Assembly (NCBI GenBank): GCA_023489205.1
Contig: JAMDDF010000131.1
Location: 1 to 20,674, forward strand
DNA: 20,674 bases
DNA from: Actinomycetota bacterium
Lineage (GTDB): Bacteria > Actinomycetota > Acidimicrobiia > Acidimicrobiales > Palsa-688
Direction of reading: 5' to 3'
Below are positions 1 through 7,597 of the stretch, piece after piece (positions within the stretch are counted from its first letter, which is position 1; each line of letters starts with the position of its first letter). Under the pieces are notes generated by a model, which was not told the DNA's origin, ran no database searches, and saw nothing but the letters and a program-made list of their open reading frames with translations. Both the position numbers and the translations under genes were made by a program.

Positions 1-1
1 G

Positions 2-283
2 GTGGCCGAGGGGATCTGCACTACGTCATACCTCGTGCGCTTTACCGGCAAGCCTTTCTATGAACAGTGGTACCGTCGTTTTTGGGATTACGCGTCCGAT
101 GTCCTAATCGACCATGCCCGGGGGGGCTGGTACCCGCTGTTCGACCCGGAAAACCATAAGAAGAACTTCCCTTGGTTTGGAAAGCCTGATATCTACCACG
201 CGCTGCAGGCGTGCCTGGTACCCTCGTTGCCACCAGCGTCGAGCGTAGCCCAGGCTATCGTCTCCACTCGCAGCGAAGGGTGA
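2..283 (+). CDS. AGE-family sugar epimerase/isomerase, C-terminal fragment (5' end outside window)
   Basis: Partial gene: the frame is open at the left edge and ends in TGA at 281-283, leaving 93 residues. The family (N-acylglucosamine 2-epimerase superfamily: mannose, cellobiose and sulfoquinovose isomerases/epimerases) folds as an (alpha/alpha)6 barrel and interconverts sugar isomers in the cytoplasm. Visible signatures are the aromatic-rich stretch around residues 20-45 (YEQWYRRFWDYA, then a GGWYPLFDP segment) and the strongly conserved GKPDIYHALQA at residues 60-70, whose His66 corresponds to a catalytic histidine of the family. The protein ends soon after, at the usual C-terminus. Substrate cannot be told from this fragment. 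The GTG at position 2 is internal to the family's fold, so it is not the true start. The next gene converges on it after 52 bp, with no clear terminator between. Confidence 0.8.
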   Translation: MAEGICTTSYLVRFTGKPFYEQWYRRFWDYASDVLIDHARGGWYPLFDPENHKKNFPWFGKPDIYHALQACLVPSLPPASSVAQAIVSTRSEG

Positions 284-335
284 CTCGCCAGCGGACCTCA
301 TCCCAAGTACCACGGCCTTCCGACCGCTTCAGGAG

Positions 336-1796
336 TCACCCGACAGAAGCCACCGTGGCGACCAGCTCAGGCTTCATCTCAGATGAGGCCGACTCAAGGG
401 TCTGACCCTTGGGCTCGGGCAGTGCCACCAAGGTGAGGATGATCCCGACCGCCGACAGCCCTGCCATCACCCCCATCACCCCACTGATGCCGACCGAGGC
501 TAGGAGGTGGGGGACGAACAAGGCACCGAGGAACGCCCCGAACTTGCCTGCCGCTGCCGAGATCCCGTCGCCGGTACCCCGTACCGAGGTCGGGAAAATT
601 TCCGAAGGGTAAACAAAGGTAGTCTGGTTGGGGCCGAACTCGATGAAGAAGTAGCTGATGGCAAACAGGGGCAGGAACACACCGACCGCCTTCGCCCCGT
701 CGGGGAGCAGCCAGATGAGGGCGAAGGCGGCAGTCATGACGGCAAAGCCCTGCCACTGGATGCGCTTTCGCCCTATGCGGTCCATCAAGAACACCGCTAG
801 CCAGTAGCCGGGAAAGGCCGCCACGGCGAAGATGGCGAGCGAGATCAAGGTGTGGTCGAGGAGCGTGCCTTTGGGTTGCAGCAGCTTCAAGATGAGGGGG
901 CTCGAGACAGAGTTCCCATAAAAGGCGATGTCCATCAAAAACCAGCTCCCTGCCGTGCCGATAAGGCGCAGAAGGAAGGGCTTAGAGGTTAGCTTCGGCC
1001 GAAGGCCGCTAGAGTTCCCCGGGCTAGTCCCGTTCCCCCCGACGAGCGCCAGGCTCGCGCCAGCCGCAGCGCCCGTACCGTTTGCCCGGACAACCGGTTG
1101 CTGACCGGTGACCCACTCGACCGTCTTGGCCGTCGCCGCGGCGTCGCCTTTGACGCTCAAGGTATAGCGGGGGGTCTCACGGATCTTGCGTCGCAGGTAA
1201 ACGACCGATGCGGCCGGGATGGCGCCTAGGCCGAGCATGAAGCGCCATGCCAGGTCGTTGGGGACGCCCGCACCGAGGAAGATGGAAGCGATCGCCGGAC
1301 CGGCAAGCAGCCCGAAGCCCTGCATGGCGAACACCGACCCCACGAGCCTGCCCCGAGACTTGCGGTTGGCGTACTCCGAGGTGATCACCGCCGAGGTGGC
1401 GTAGTCCCCACCGACCCCGTAGCCGACGAGTAGGCGAAAGATGAACAAAGAGGTGAAGTTCCAGGCGAAGGCGCACAGGATGGCGCCGAGCACGAGGACC
1501 GCAACCTCCACTCCGTACATGCGCTTTCGGCCGAGGCGGTCCATGAGCTTGCCAAAGCTGAGGGCACCGGCGACCGACGCCAGCAGGGAGATCGAGTTCA
1601 ACAGTGAGATCTCGTTGGTGTTAAGGTGGTAGATGGGGGTTAATAGCACAGTGACTGTCCCGATTATGAACAGGTCGTAGGCATCGGTGAAGAACCCCAT
1701 GCCAGCCGTGAACACCGTCAGCCAGTGCCTGTGGCCCACCTCGGCCTCGTCCAGTGGCCGGTACAACTCGGTCACCGACGCCACCTGTGCGCTCAT
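336..1796 (-). CDS. MFS transporter resembling the phosphate:H+ symporter (PHS) branch
   Basis: A 12-helix secondary transporter of about 486 residues in the cytoplasmic membrane. The N-terminal segment (HWLTVFTAGMGFFTDAYDLF), the loop motif GKLMDRLGRKR after helix 2, the GVGGDYATSAVITSEYANRKSR stretch split over helix 4, and the second-half motif MDRIGRKR match the PHS/metabolite:H+ symporter group, which includes phosphate carriers; substrate here is inferred only. The central cytoplasmic loop (about residues 215-275) is unusually rich in Gly, Ala, Ser and Asn. An ATG exists 39 bp further upstream, but the ATG at 1796 has a near-perfect AGGAGG seven bases before it, so I take that start. 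It lies downstream of another MFS gene on the same strand, 162 bp away. It converges on the sugar epimerase fragment. Confidence 0.85.
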   Translation of the reverse strand: MSAQVASVTELYRPLDEAEVGHRHWLTVFTAGMGFFTDAYDLFIIGTVTVLLTPIYHLNTNEISLLNSISLLASVAGALSFGKLMDRLGRKRMYGVEVAVLVLGAILCAFAWNFTSLFIFRLLVGYGVGGDYATSAVITSEYANRKSRGRLVGSVFAMQGFGLLAGPAIASIFLGAGVPNDLAWRFMLGLGAIPAASVVYLRRKIRETPRYTLSVKGDAAATAKTVEWVTGQQPVVRANGTGAAAGASLALVGGNGTSPGNSSGLRPKLTSKPFLLRLIGTAGSWFLMDIAFYGNSVSSPLILKLLQPKGTLLDHTLISLAIFAVAAFPGYWLAVFLMDRIGRKRIQWQGFAVMTAAFALIWLLPDGAKAVGVFLPLFAISYFFIEFGPNQTTFVYPSEIFPTSVRGTGDGISAAAGKFGAFLGALFVPHLLASVGISGVMGVMAGLSAVGIILTLVALPEPKGQTLESASSEMKPELVATVASVG

Positions 1797-1935
1797 TGTC
1801 GCCCTCCTTTTGCCGTCACTTCGACAGGCCCTCATCTCATCAGCGTCAGCTGGTACTTGACAAGCATTACCGGGCTAGGTTTTGGGGAGGCGAACCCGAG
1901 GTATCCGGATGGGAAACTGACGATGAACTTTTGGC

Positions 1936-1967
1936 AAACTCCTCAGGAGGCAAACTCGTCAGGAGGC
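1936..1967. repeat. Two tandem 16-bp repeats spanning an MFS stop codon
   Basis: Copies at 1936-1951 and 1952-1967 match at 15 of 16 bases (plus strand AAACTCCTCAGGAGGC and AAACTCGTCAGGAGGC). The stop codon of the upstream MFS gene (TGA at 1959-1961, minus strand) lies in the second copy, and a second TGA occurs at the same place in the first copy. Each copy also carries AGGAGG-like sequence on the plus strand, so it is not an obvious ribosome site for the minus-strand genes. A simple local duplication is the likely explanation. Confidence 0.7.
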
Positions 1968-3206
1968 CGGGTCGTCAACGCCAGCCCAACCCGTGCGTGC
2001 AGCCACGACAGCGCAAAGGACGAGGGCACCTGCGGCAGACAAGAACGTCGTCGGGATGCCGAACTGGCCGGCGACAACACCTGAGACAGCGCTGCCAGCG
2101 GCCAATGCCGCTTGGTAGGTGACTAGGTAGGTACCTAGCCCGCGGGAGCGGGCACGTACCGGCGTGACCCGTTGCACGACAACCACCAAGGTCGTCGGCA
2201 CGACGAGCCAAGCTGTCCCCGCTACGAACAGGTCGGGCCAGACGACCCAGGGGCTGCGGCTCAACCCGGCGACGGTGAGCGTAGCGGCGAGCAGGAGCAT
2301 CCCAAGCCATAGCAATGCCTTTGGGCCCAGGAGCCCAAGACGGGGCAGGAGCGCGACAGCGAGCAACGCACCGGCGCCAAGCAGCGAGAGGAGGAGGCCG
2401 TAGCCTGACGCGCCCTCGTGCAGGCGCCTGCGGGCGACGAGAGGCAGGAGCGCCAACATGGCAGAGCCGGGCAGGACGAACAAGACGGTGCGCGCCAGCA
2501 CGCCTCGCAGAGCGCGAGACCGCCGGGCATAGCGCAGCGCGGCCCGTCCGGCAATGTGCACCTGCACCAAGCCTCCCTTGGGAGCTACACGCGCTGGCCG
2601 CCAGAGGACAGCCGCCCCGAAAAAGCCGGCAAAGCCGAGCGCGCTCAGGCCCAGGGCCGCCGAGGCGCCCGCCTTGGCGAGGACGACCCCTGTAAGCAGC
2701 GGCCCAAGCACTTGTGCGATGTTCCACTGCGCCGAGTTGAGCGCCACCGCGGCCGGCATCTGTGTCGGCAGCGCTACTTCGGGCAAGGTCATCTGCCAGG
2801 CGGGCCAGCCGAGCGTGGTCGCGAGGCCGAGCGAGAAGGTAAGCACCAGTATCACTACCGGGCCGAGGACCCCCAAGGCCGCCGCGACCGCGAAGACGAC
2901 CATGGTGGCTACCGCCCATCCTTGGGTCAGCGCTAGGACGACCTTGCGCGGCCATAGGTCCGAGATGGCACCGGCTGGTACCGCGAGCGCGACGATGGCA
3001 AGGCTGCCTGCGGTCTGCACCAGTGAGACCAGGAGCGGCGAACCGGTCAGCGCCGCCATGCGCCACATGACCGTCACCCCTTCGACCCAAGACCCCATCG
3101 ACGAGGCGAGCGCGGCCGCCCACAGCACCCTGAAAAGCGGCCCCCTCAGCGGGTCCCAGGCAGAACGCGACGGGGCCCGGTCATGACGGGCCATATACTG
3201 CCCCAT
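1959..3206 (-). CDS. MFS transporter, MFS_3/EntS-like exporter type
   Basis: A membrane protein of about 415 residues with 10-12 predicted hydrophobic helices. The opening (FRVLWAAALASSMGSWVEGVTVMWRMAALTGSP), the helix 2-3 loop motif GAISDLWPRK, and the run GPLLTGVVLAKAGASAALGL resemble the MFS_3 family (enterobactin exporter EntS and macrolide-efflux-like proteins), normally drug or metabolite/H+ antiporters. Substrate is unknown. Two ATGs (3206 and 3194) could start it; neither has a strong ribosome site, and the longer form is given. It begins 35 bp after menB on the same strand, so the two could be co-transcribed, but nothing in the protein ties it to menaquinone. Long antisense open frames across it are high-GC artefacts. 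Confidence 0.8.
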   Translation of the reverse strand: MGQYMARHDRAPSRSAWDPLRGPLFRVLWAAALASSMGSWVEGVTVMWRMAALTGSPLLVSLVQTAGSLAIVALAVPAGAISDLWPRKVVLALTQGWAVATMVVFAVAAALGVLGPVVILVLTFSLGLATTLGWPAWQMTLPEVALPTQMPAAVALNSAQWNIAQVLGPLLTGVVLAKAGASAALGLSALGFAGFFGAAVLWRPARVAPKGGLVQVHIAGRAALRYARRSRALRGVLARTVLFVLPGSAMLALLPLVARRRLHEGASGYGLLLSLLGAGALLAVALLPRLGLLGPKALLWLGMLLLAATLTVAGLSRSPWVVWPDLFVAGTAWLVVPTTLVVVVQRVTPVRARSRGLGTYLVTYQAALAAGSAVSGVVAGQFGIPTTFLSAAGALVLCAVVAARTGWAGVDDPAS

Positions 3207-3241
3207 CGCGCTCGCCTACCAAAAGACCGGCGCGCCGTCGC

Positions 3242-4186
3242 TCAGTAGTACCAGGGGAAGCCAGACCAGTCAGGACGGCGCCGGCCCAAAAACGCGTCGC
3301 GCCCTTCGGCTGCTTCTTGGGTCATGTACGCAAGCCGGGTTGCCTCTCCGGCGAAGAGCTGCTGGCCCGCGAGCCCATCATCTGCCAAGTTGAAGGCATA
3401 TTTGAGCATGCGCACAGACATCGGGCTCTTCGCGTTGATCTCGCTCGCCCACTCAAGCGCGACCGCCTCCAGCGAAGCGTGGGGTACTACGGCGTTGACC
3501 ATCCCCATCCGGTACGCCTCCTCCGCTCCATAGGTCCGGCCGAGGAAGAAGATCTCGCGAGCGCGCTTGTGGCCAACTTGGCGAGCGAGGTAGGCGGACC
3601 CGTAGCCCCCATCGAAGCTCGCCACGTCGGCGTCGGTTTGGCGAAAGCGTGCGTGCTCTGCGCTCGCCAGTGTTAGGTCGGCAACAACGTGGAGGCTGTG
3701 ACCCCCTCCAGCCGCCCACCCCGGCACCACAGCCACCACGACCTTGGGCATGCTCCGTATGAGACGTTGCACCTCGAGGATGTGGAGCCGGGCGAGCCTT
3801 GCCGGCCCCGCCAGTTCCCCCCCTGGCCCTGGCAGCTCCCCGGCCGGGGCCGGCTCCCCGTACTCGTAACCCGCCGCAGAGCGCACACGCTGGTCCCCTC
3901 CTGAGCAAAAAGCCCACCCACCGTCTTTTGGCGACGGCCCGTTGCCCGTCAAGAGCACGCAGCCGACGTCAGGCCAACGGCGCGCGTGGTCGAGGCAGGC
4001 ATATAGCTCGTCAACGGTGCGTGGCCTGAAGGCGTTCCGCACCTCCGGACGGTTTATCGCCACCCTTACCGTTCCCTGGGATCTAGCCCGGTGGTAGGTC
4101 ACGTCGACCAGTTCGTCGGCAAAGCCCTCTACAGGTTGCCACGCGGAGGGGTCGAAGAGCTCGGACACAAACTTCTCGTCAGGCAC
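3242..4186 (-). CDS. menB: 1,4-dihydroxy-2-naphthoyl-CoA synthase (MenB)
   Basis: Cytoplasmic crotonase-fold enzyme of menaquinone synthesis. It closes the second ring of o-succinylbenzoyl-CoA to give 1,4-dihydroxy-2-naphthoyl-CoA. Family blocks are near intact: RPEVRNAFRPRTVDELY (47-63), LLTGNGPSPKDGGWAFCSGGDQR (79-100), the oxyanion-hole region PGWAAGGGHSLHVVADLTLAS (155-175), TDADVASFDGGYGSAYLARQVG (184-205) with the family's catalytic Asp185 and Ser190, and Tyr287 in RLAYMT. The C-terminal DWSGFPWYY is typical. A Pro/Gly-rich insert sits at about 113-130. The open frame extends to 4516, across the divergent gene, so an internal start is needed. GTG 4186 gives 314 residues, the length I recall for the M. 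tuberculosis enzyme; ATG 4258, inside a tandem repeat, would give 338. No strong ribosome site supports either. Identity is secure, the start is not. Confidence 0.93.
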   Translation of the reverse strand: MPDEKFVSELFDPSAWQPVEGFADELVDVTYHRARSQGTVRVAINRPEVRNAFRPRTVDELYACLDHARRWPDVGCVLLTGNGPSPKDGGWAFCSGGDQRVRSAAGYEYGEPAPAGELPGPGGELAGPARLARLHILEVQRLIRSMPKVVVAVVPGWAAGGGHSLHVVADLTLASAEHARFRQTDADVASFDGGYGSAYLARQVGHKRAREIFFLGRTYGAEEAYRMGMVNAVVPHASLEAVALEWASEINAKSPMSVRMLKYAFNLADDGLAGQQLFAGEATRLAYMTQEAAEGRDAFLGRRRPDWSGFPWYY

Positions 4187-4220
4187 GGCTGCGAGGCTAC
4201 CGTCCTTGCCCGGTGGCCCC

Positions 4221-4284
4221 AGCCATCCCAAGCGCGAGCCATCCCAAGCGCGAGCCATCCCAAGCGCGAGCCATCCCAAGCGCG
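4221..4284. repeat. Four perfect tandem copies of a 16-bp unit upstream of or within the 5' end of menB
   Basis: The plus-strand unit AGCCATCCCAAGCGCG is repeated without a mismatch at 4221-4236, 4237-4252, 4253-4268 and 4269-4284. It lies between the likely GTG start of menB (4186) and the divergent aldo/keto reductase. Read on the menB strand, each unit carries an ATG (in GGGATGGCT). Because 16 is not a multiple of three, only the ATG at 4258 is in frame with menB; those at 4226, 4242 and 4274 are not. Perfect identity of the copies points to recent slippage or active maintenance. Confidence 0.95.
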
Positions 4285-4360
4285 CCCGGTAACCTGGGCC
4301 CCGCCGGAACTGCTGGCGGCACGAGCAACGTCGGCACTCATGGCCGGCACAGACAAATTC

Positions 4361-4368
4361 GGAGGTGA
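4361..4368 (+). promoter_or_regulatory. Strong Shine-Dalgarno that sets a TTG start for the aldo/keto reductase
   Basis: GGAGGTGA at 4361-4368 is a near-perfect anti-16S match. The first in-frame start codon, GTG at 4365, lies inside this motif and so cannot be served by it. The TTG at 4374 follows after a five-base spacer. It gives an N-terminus MEARVLGKTGLPVS, which fits the usual family opening. Confidence 0.7.
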
Positions 4369-4373
4369 CCACC

Positions 4374-5357
4374 TTGGAGGCTCGGGTACTGGGAAAGACA
4401 GGCCTGCCGGTAAGCGTCGTGGGACTGGGTTGTTGGCAGCTCGGTGCGGACTGGGGTGAGGTGAGCGAGCCAGACGCCATGGCAACCCTGAACGCTGCAG
4501 CCGACGCAGGCGTCACGTTCTTCGATACGGCCGACGTCTACGGCGACGGCAGGAGCGAGAGGTTCGTCGGGCGCCTCATCAAGGAGCGGCCTGGCCAAGG
4601 CTTGGTGGTAGCGACCAAGTGCGGGCGGCGAGCACCTCAAGAAGTGGCCAATTACTCCCCCGCTGCGCTTAGGGAGTGGTCCGAGCGCAGCCGGGAAAAC
4701 CTCGGGCTTGACACAATACCGCTCACCCAGCTCCACTGCCCTCCCGACGGTGTCTACGAAAAAGAAGAGGTCTTCGACACCCTCGACGCCATGGTCGCAG
4801 AGGGCGTCCTCGGTGCGTACGGCGTGTCCATAGAAACGGTGGCCCAGGGGCTGAGGGCCATCGAGCACCGCGGGGTCGCGACGGTCCAGGTCATCTTCAA
4901 CGCCTTCCGCTTGAAGCCCCTAGAGCGCCTGCTGCCGGCCTGCGCTGCTGCCAACGTTGGCGTGATAGCGCGCGTGCCCCTCGCGTCAGGGCTGCTCTCG
5001 GGCAAGTACGACGAGACAACACGGTTCCCGAGCAACGACCACAGGAGCTACAACCGTCACGGGGAGGCCTTTGACGTTGGCGAGACGTTCTCTGGTGTAC
5101 CGTACGAAGTTGGGCTCAAAGCTGTTCGCAGGCTACAAAATGTGGTGCCACAGGACTGGACGCTCGCCGAAGTGGCGCTGCGCTGGTGCGTAGATGCGCC
5201 GGGCGTGACAACCGTGATCCCCGGCGCCCGCAATGCCTCCCAAGCGCGCGCCAACGCTGCGGTGGGCACTCGGCCAGCCTTGCCAGAGGCGGTGAGGACC
5301 GAGATCCGGGCCACCTACGCCGAGGAGATCGCACCCTACGTGCAAGACCGCTGGTGA
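4374..5357 (+). CDS. Aldo/keto reductase
   Basis: About 327 residues, the usual size of an NADP(H)-dependent aldo/keto reductase with a (beta/alpha)8 barrel that interconverts carbonyls and alcohols in the cytoplasm. From the TTG start the catalytic tetrad is visible: Asp51 and Tyr56 in FFDTADVYGDGRSE, Lys82 in VVATKCGRR, and His121 in LTQLHCPP. The C-terminal cofactor-binding signature TTVIPGARNASQARANAAVG is also present. It is closest to the YajO/Tas-like or 'general stress' group, judged only from the N-terminal LGKTGLPVSVVGLGCWQLG pattern; the substrate is unknown. It is the only complete plus-strand gene in the window, divergent from menB and convergent with the ABC transporter operon. 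A GTG nine bases upstream is the alternative start but lies within the ribosome site. Confidence 0.9.
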   Translation: MEARVLGKTGLPVSVVGLGCWQLGADWGEVSEPDAMATLNAAADAGVTFFDTADVYGDGRSERFVGRLIKERPGQGLVVATKCGRRAPQEVANYSPAALREWSERSRENLGLDTIPLTQLHCPPDGVYEKEEVFDTLDAMVAEGVLGAYGVSIETVAQGLRAIEHRGVATVQVIFNAFRLKPLERLLPACAAANVGVIARVPLASGLLSGKYDETTRFPSNDHRSYNRHGEAFDVGETFSGVPYEVGLKAVRRLQNVVPQDWTLAEVALRWCVDAPGVTTVIPGARNASQARANAAVGTRPALPEAVRTEIRATYAEEIAPYVQDRW

Positions 5358-5394
5358 GCGTGGGGCCGACCGCTCCCTTCGAAGGATAGCTACT

Positions 5395-5421
5395 CCCAAG
5401 CTGCGAGCCAGACCAGCTGGG
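5395..5421. terminator. Possible hairpin between convergent aldo/keto reductase and transporter ATPase genes
   Basis: CCCAAGCTG (5395-5403) can pair with CAGCTGGG (5414-5421), with one bulged A and a 10-base loop. It lies in the 127-bp gap between two convergent genes, a sensible place for a bidirectional terminator. There is no clear T-run on either side, so the call rests on position and weak pairing. Nothing else is seen in this gap. Confidence 0.25.
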
Positions 5422-5484
5422 CCGCCAGCGAAACACTAGCCGAGGAAGTCATGGCGAAGCTCTGAGGACGTCTGGCTTTGGCGC

Positions 5485-7590
5485 TCAAGCTACGGTAACC
5501 GTTTCGGCCCCCCGAGGCTCGGGGTCTTGGAGCGGGAAGTGGCAAGCGGCGAAGTGCTGGCCGCCAAAAGGTGTGAGCGCCGGCTCGACTTGGGCGCACT
5601 GGGCCTGCGCGTACGGGCAGCGGGTACGGAACGGGCAACCAGAGGGGGGGTTAAGGGACGACGGTAGCTCACCTCTTACCGGGTTGCGCTCGCGCCCGCG
5701 CTGCACCTTGGGGTTGGGGATAGGGATCGACCCGATCAACCCAGCCGTGTACGGGTGTGCCGGCCGGGAGTAAATGTCGTCCCCGGTACCGATCTCCACC
5801 AACTTGCCGAGGTACATGACTGCAATGCGGTCCGCCAGGTAGCGCACGACCGACAAGTCGTGGGAAATGAAGACGTATGTCAGCTGATGGGCAACCTGGA
5901 GCCGTTTCATCAGGTTGAGGATCTGGGAGCGTATCGACACGTCCAGGGCCGAGACGGGCTCGTCGGCCACGATGAGGCGGGGTTGAAGCGCTAGGGCCCT
6001 GGCGAGCCCTATGCGCTGGCGTTGGCCGCCAGAAAACTCGTGGGGGTACAAGTCGACGGCGTGCGCCGGCAGGCCCACCTCTCTCAAGAGCTCGCCGACG
6101 CGCTCGTGTTGCTCGCGAGGCGTGCCGATGCCTTGCACGATGAGCGGTTCACGCACGATCGAACCCACACGCATGCGCGGGTCCAAGGACGAGTAGGGGT
6201 CCTGGAACATGAGCTGCAGGTCGCGGTGCGCCCTCCTCAGCTCCGCCCCGTGCATTTTTGTGAGGTCCCGCCCAGCAAATACGACGCGGCCGGCGCTGGG
6301 CGGCTCGAGATCCACGATCAGGCGCCCGAGCGTGGACTTCCCACAGCCCGACTCCCCCACGATCCCGAGCGTCTCAGCCTGGGCGACATCGAGGTCGATG
6401 CCACGTACGGCCTGGACCGAGCCGACCTTGCGCTGGAGCATGCCGGCGGTAACCGGGTACTCCTTGCGCACCCCCTCGAGGTGCAAGATCATGGGAGCAC
6501 CGGCCCCGTGGCCTTGGGCGGCCCCATCTACCGGGCTCTCGCCCACGAGCAAGTCAGGGCCGTCCACCCGGCCCAGGGCCGCTAGAGGGCTCTGCCCCGA
6601 CTGTAACTGCTCTTCTAGCTCTTCCTCGCTTTCATGCACGGGGTGGAAGCAGGCAAAAAGATGGGTGTCTCCCTCCAACGCAGGTGCCTCCTGGCGGCAG
6701 CGGTCGGTGGCATAGCGGCAGCGAGGGGCGAAGCGACATGCAACGAACGGGCGTGACAGGTCAGGGGGCAGCCCGGGGATTGCGTAGAGCCGCTGGGCCT
6801 TGTCCTGGTCGATCTGGGGGATCGATGCAAGCAGGGCTTCGGTGTAGGGGTGACGGACGTCGCTGAACAGCTCCTCAGTGGTAGCAGACTCGACCACTTG
6901 GCCCGCGTACATGACGATGGTCCGGTCGCTGTGGCCAGCGATCACCCCCATGTCGTGCGTTATCAACAGCACAGCCATGCCTAAGCGCGCCCTGAGGTCG
7001 TCGAGCAGCGAAAGGATCTGGGCCTGGATCGTGACGTCAAGCGCGGTGGTCGGCTCGTCGGCGATCAAGAGCTTGGGCTCGCAAGAAAGCGCCATCGCGA
7101 TCATCACGCGTTGGCGGAGCCCGCCCGAGAGCTGGTGAGGATAGTCACCCAGGCGCTCCTTGGGATTGGGCATACCGACCAGGGCCAGTACCTCGGCCGC
7201 CCGGTCCAGGGCCGCTCTCTTCGAGACACCCTTGTGCTCGACCACGGCCTCGGCGATCTGGCGACCGATCGTCATGGTCGGGTTGAGCGAGGTCATCGGG
7301 TCCTGGAAGATCGTGCCGATCTCATTGCCCCTTACGGCCCGAAGCTCTGCCTCAGCCATCTTGGTGAGCTCACGGCCACCGAGGCGCACCGAACCACCAA
7401 CTACGTGGCCCCCGTGGGGAAGCAGGCGCAATATCGACATTGCGGTCATCGACTTGCCCGAGCCCGACTCCCCGACAACGCCGACCGTCTCACCGGCCCC
7501 TATAGAGAAGCTCACACCGTCGACCGCCTTCACGACGCGCGTGCGGAGCTGGATCTGGGTCTGCAGGCCTTCAACCTCAAGGACGTTCAT
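5485..7590 (-). CDS. Fused peptide/nickel ABC transporter ATPase (DppD-DppF/OppD-OppF type in one chain)
   Basis: A 701-residue protein carrying both nucleotide-binding subunits that are usually separate. First half: Walker A GESGSGKS (40-47), signature LSGGLRQR (154-161), Walker B LLIADEP (174-180), then four cysteines (285, 291, 298, 314). A charged linker (about 318-365) follows. Second half: Walker A GESGCGKS (412-419), signature FSGGQRQR (519-526), Walker B LIVADEP (539-545), and again four cysteines (652, 658, 665, 683). The Cys spacing matches the C-terminal oligopeptide-transporter domain, which binds an iron-sulfur cluster in some homologues. It powers import through the two permeases encoded just upstream. 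It starts 7 bp after permease C and is the last gene of the operon. Both sites look catalytically intact. The 3' end is clean (TGA 5485-5487). Confidence 0.95.
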   Translation of the reverse strand: MNVLEVEGLQTQIQLRTRVVKAVDGVSFSIGAGETVGVVGESGSGKSMTAMSILRLLPHGGHVVGGSVRLGGRELTKMAEAELRAVRGNEIGTIFQDPMTSLNPTMTIGRQIAEAVVEHKGVSKRAALDRAAEVLALVGMPNPKERLGDYPHQLSGGLRQRVMIAMALSCEPKLLIADEPTTALDVTIQAQILSLLDDLRARLGMAVLLITHDMGVIAGHSDRTIVMYAGQVVESATTEELFSDVRHPYTEALLASIPQIDQDKAQRLYAIPGLPPDLSRPFVACRFAPRCRYATDRCRQEAPALEGDTHLFACFHPVHESEEELEEQLQSGQSPLAALGRVDGPDLLVGESPVDGAAQGHGAGAPMILHLEGVRKEYPVTAGMLQRKVGSVQAVRGIDLDVAQAETLGIVGESGCGKSTLGRLIVDLEPPSAGRVVFAGRDLTKMHGAELRRAHRDLQLMFQDPYSSLDPRMRVGSIVREPLIVQGIGTPREQHERVGELLREVGLPAHAVDLYPHEFSGGQRQRIGLARALALQPRLIVADEPVSALDVSIRSQILNLMKRLQVAHQLTYVFISHDLSVVRYLADRIAVMYLGKLVEIGTGDDIYSRPAHPYTAGLIGSIPIPNPKVQRGRERNPVRGELPSSLNPPSGCPFRTRCPYAQAQCAQVEPALTPFGGQHFAACHFPLQDPEPRGAETVTVA

Positions 7591-7597
7591 AGGTCGC

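Noticed and set aside
1857..1880. TTGACA on the plus strand as a promoter -35
   Set aside because: No -10 box at suitable spacing, and no plus-strand gene follows; the MFS genes here are on the other strand.
1975..3186. Overlapping frames on both strands inside the exporter-type MFS gene (one of 382 codons, one of 210)
   Set aside because: The 415-codon frame alone gives a membrane protein with MFS motifs; the others are compositional artefacts.
4221..4284. CRISPR array
   Set aside because: The 16-bp units abut directly with no spacers, and no cas genes are near.
4187..4516. Upstream extension of menB to 4516
   Set aside because: It would overlap the divergent aldo/keto reductase by ~140 bp, adds residues not seen in MenB, and crosses the 16-bp repeat.
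4338..4868. Minus-strand frame of 176 codons opposite the aldo/keto reductase
   Set aside because: Antisense shadow of a gene with an intact catalytic tetrad; no family features.
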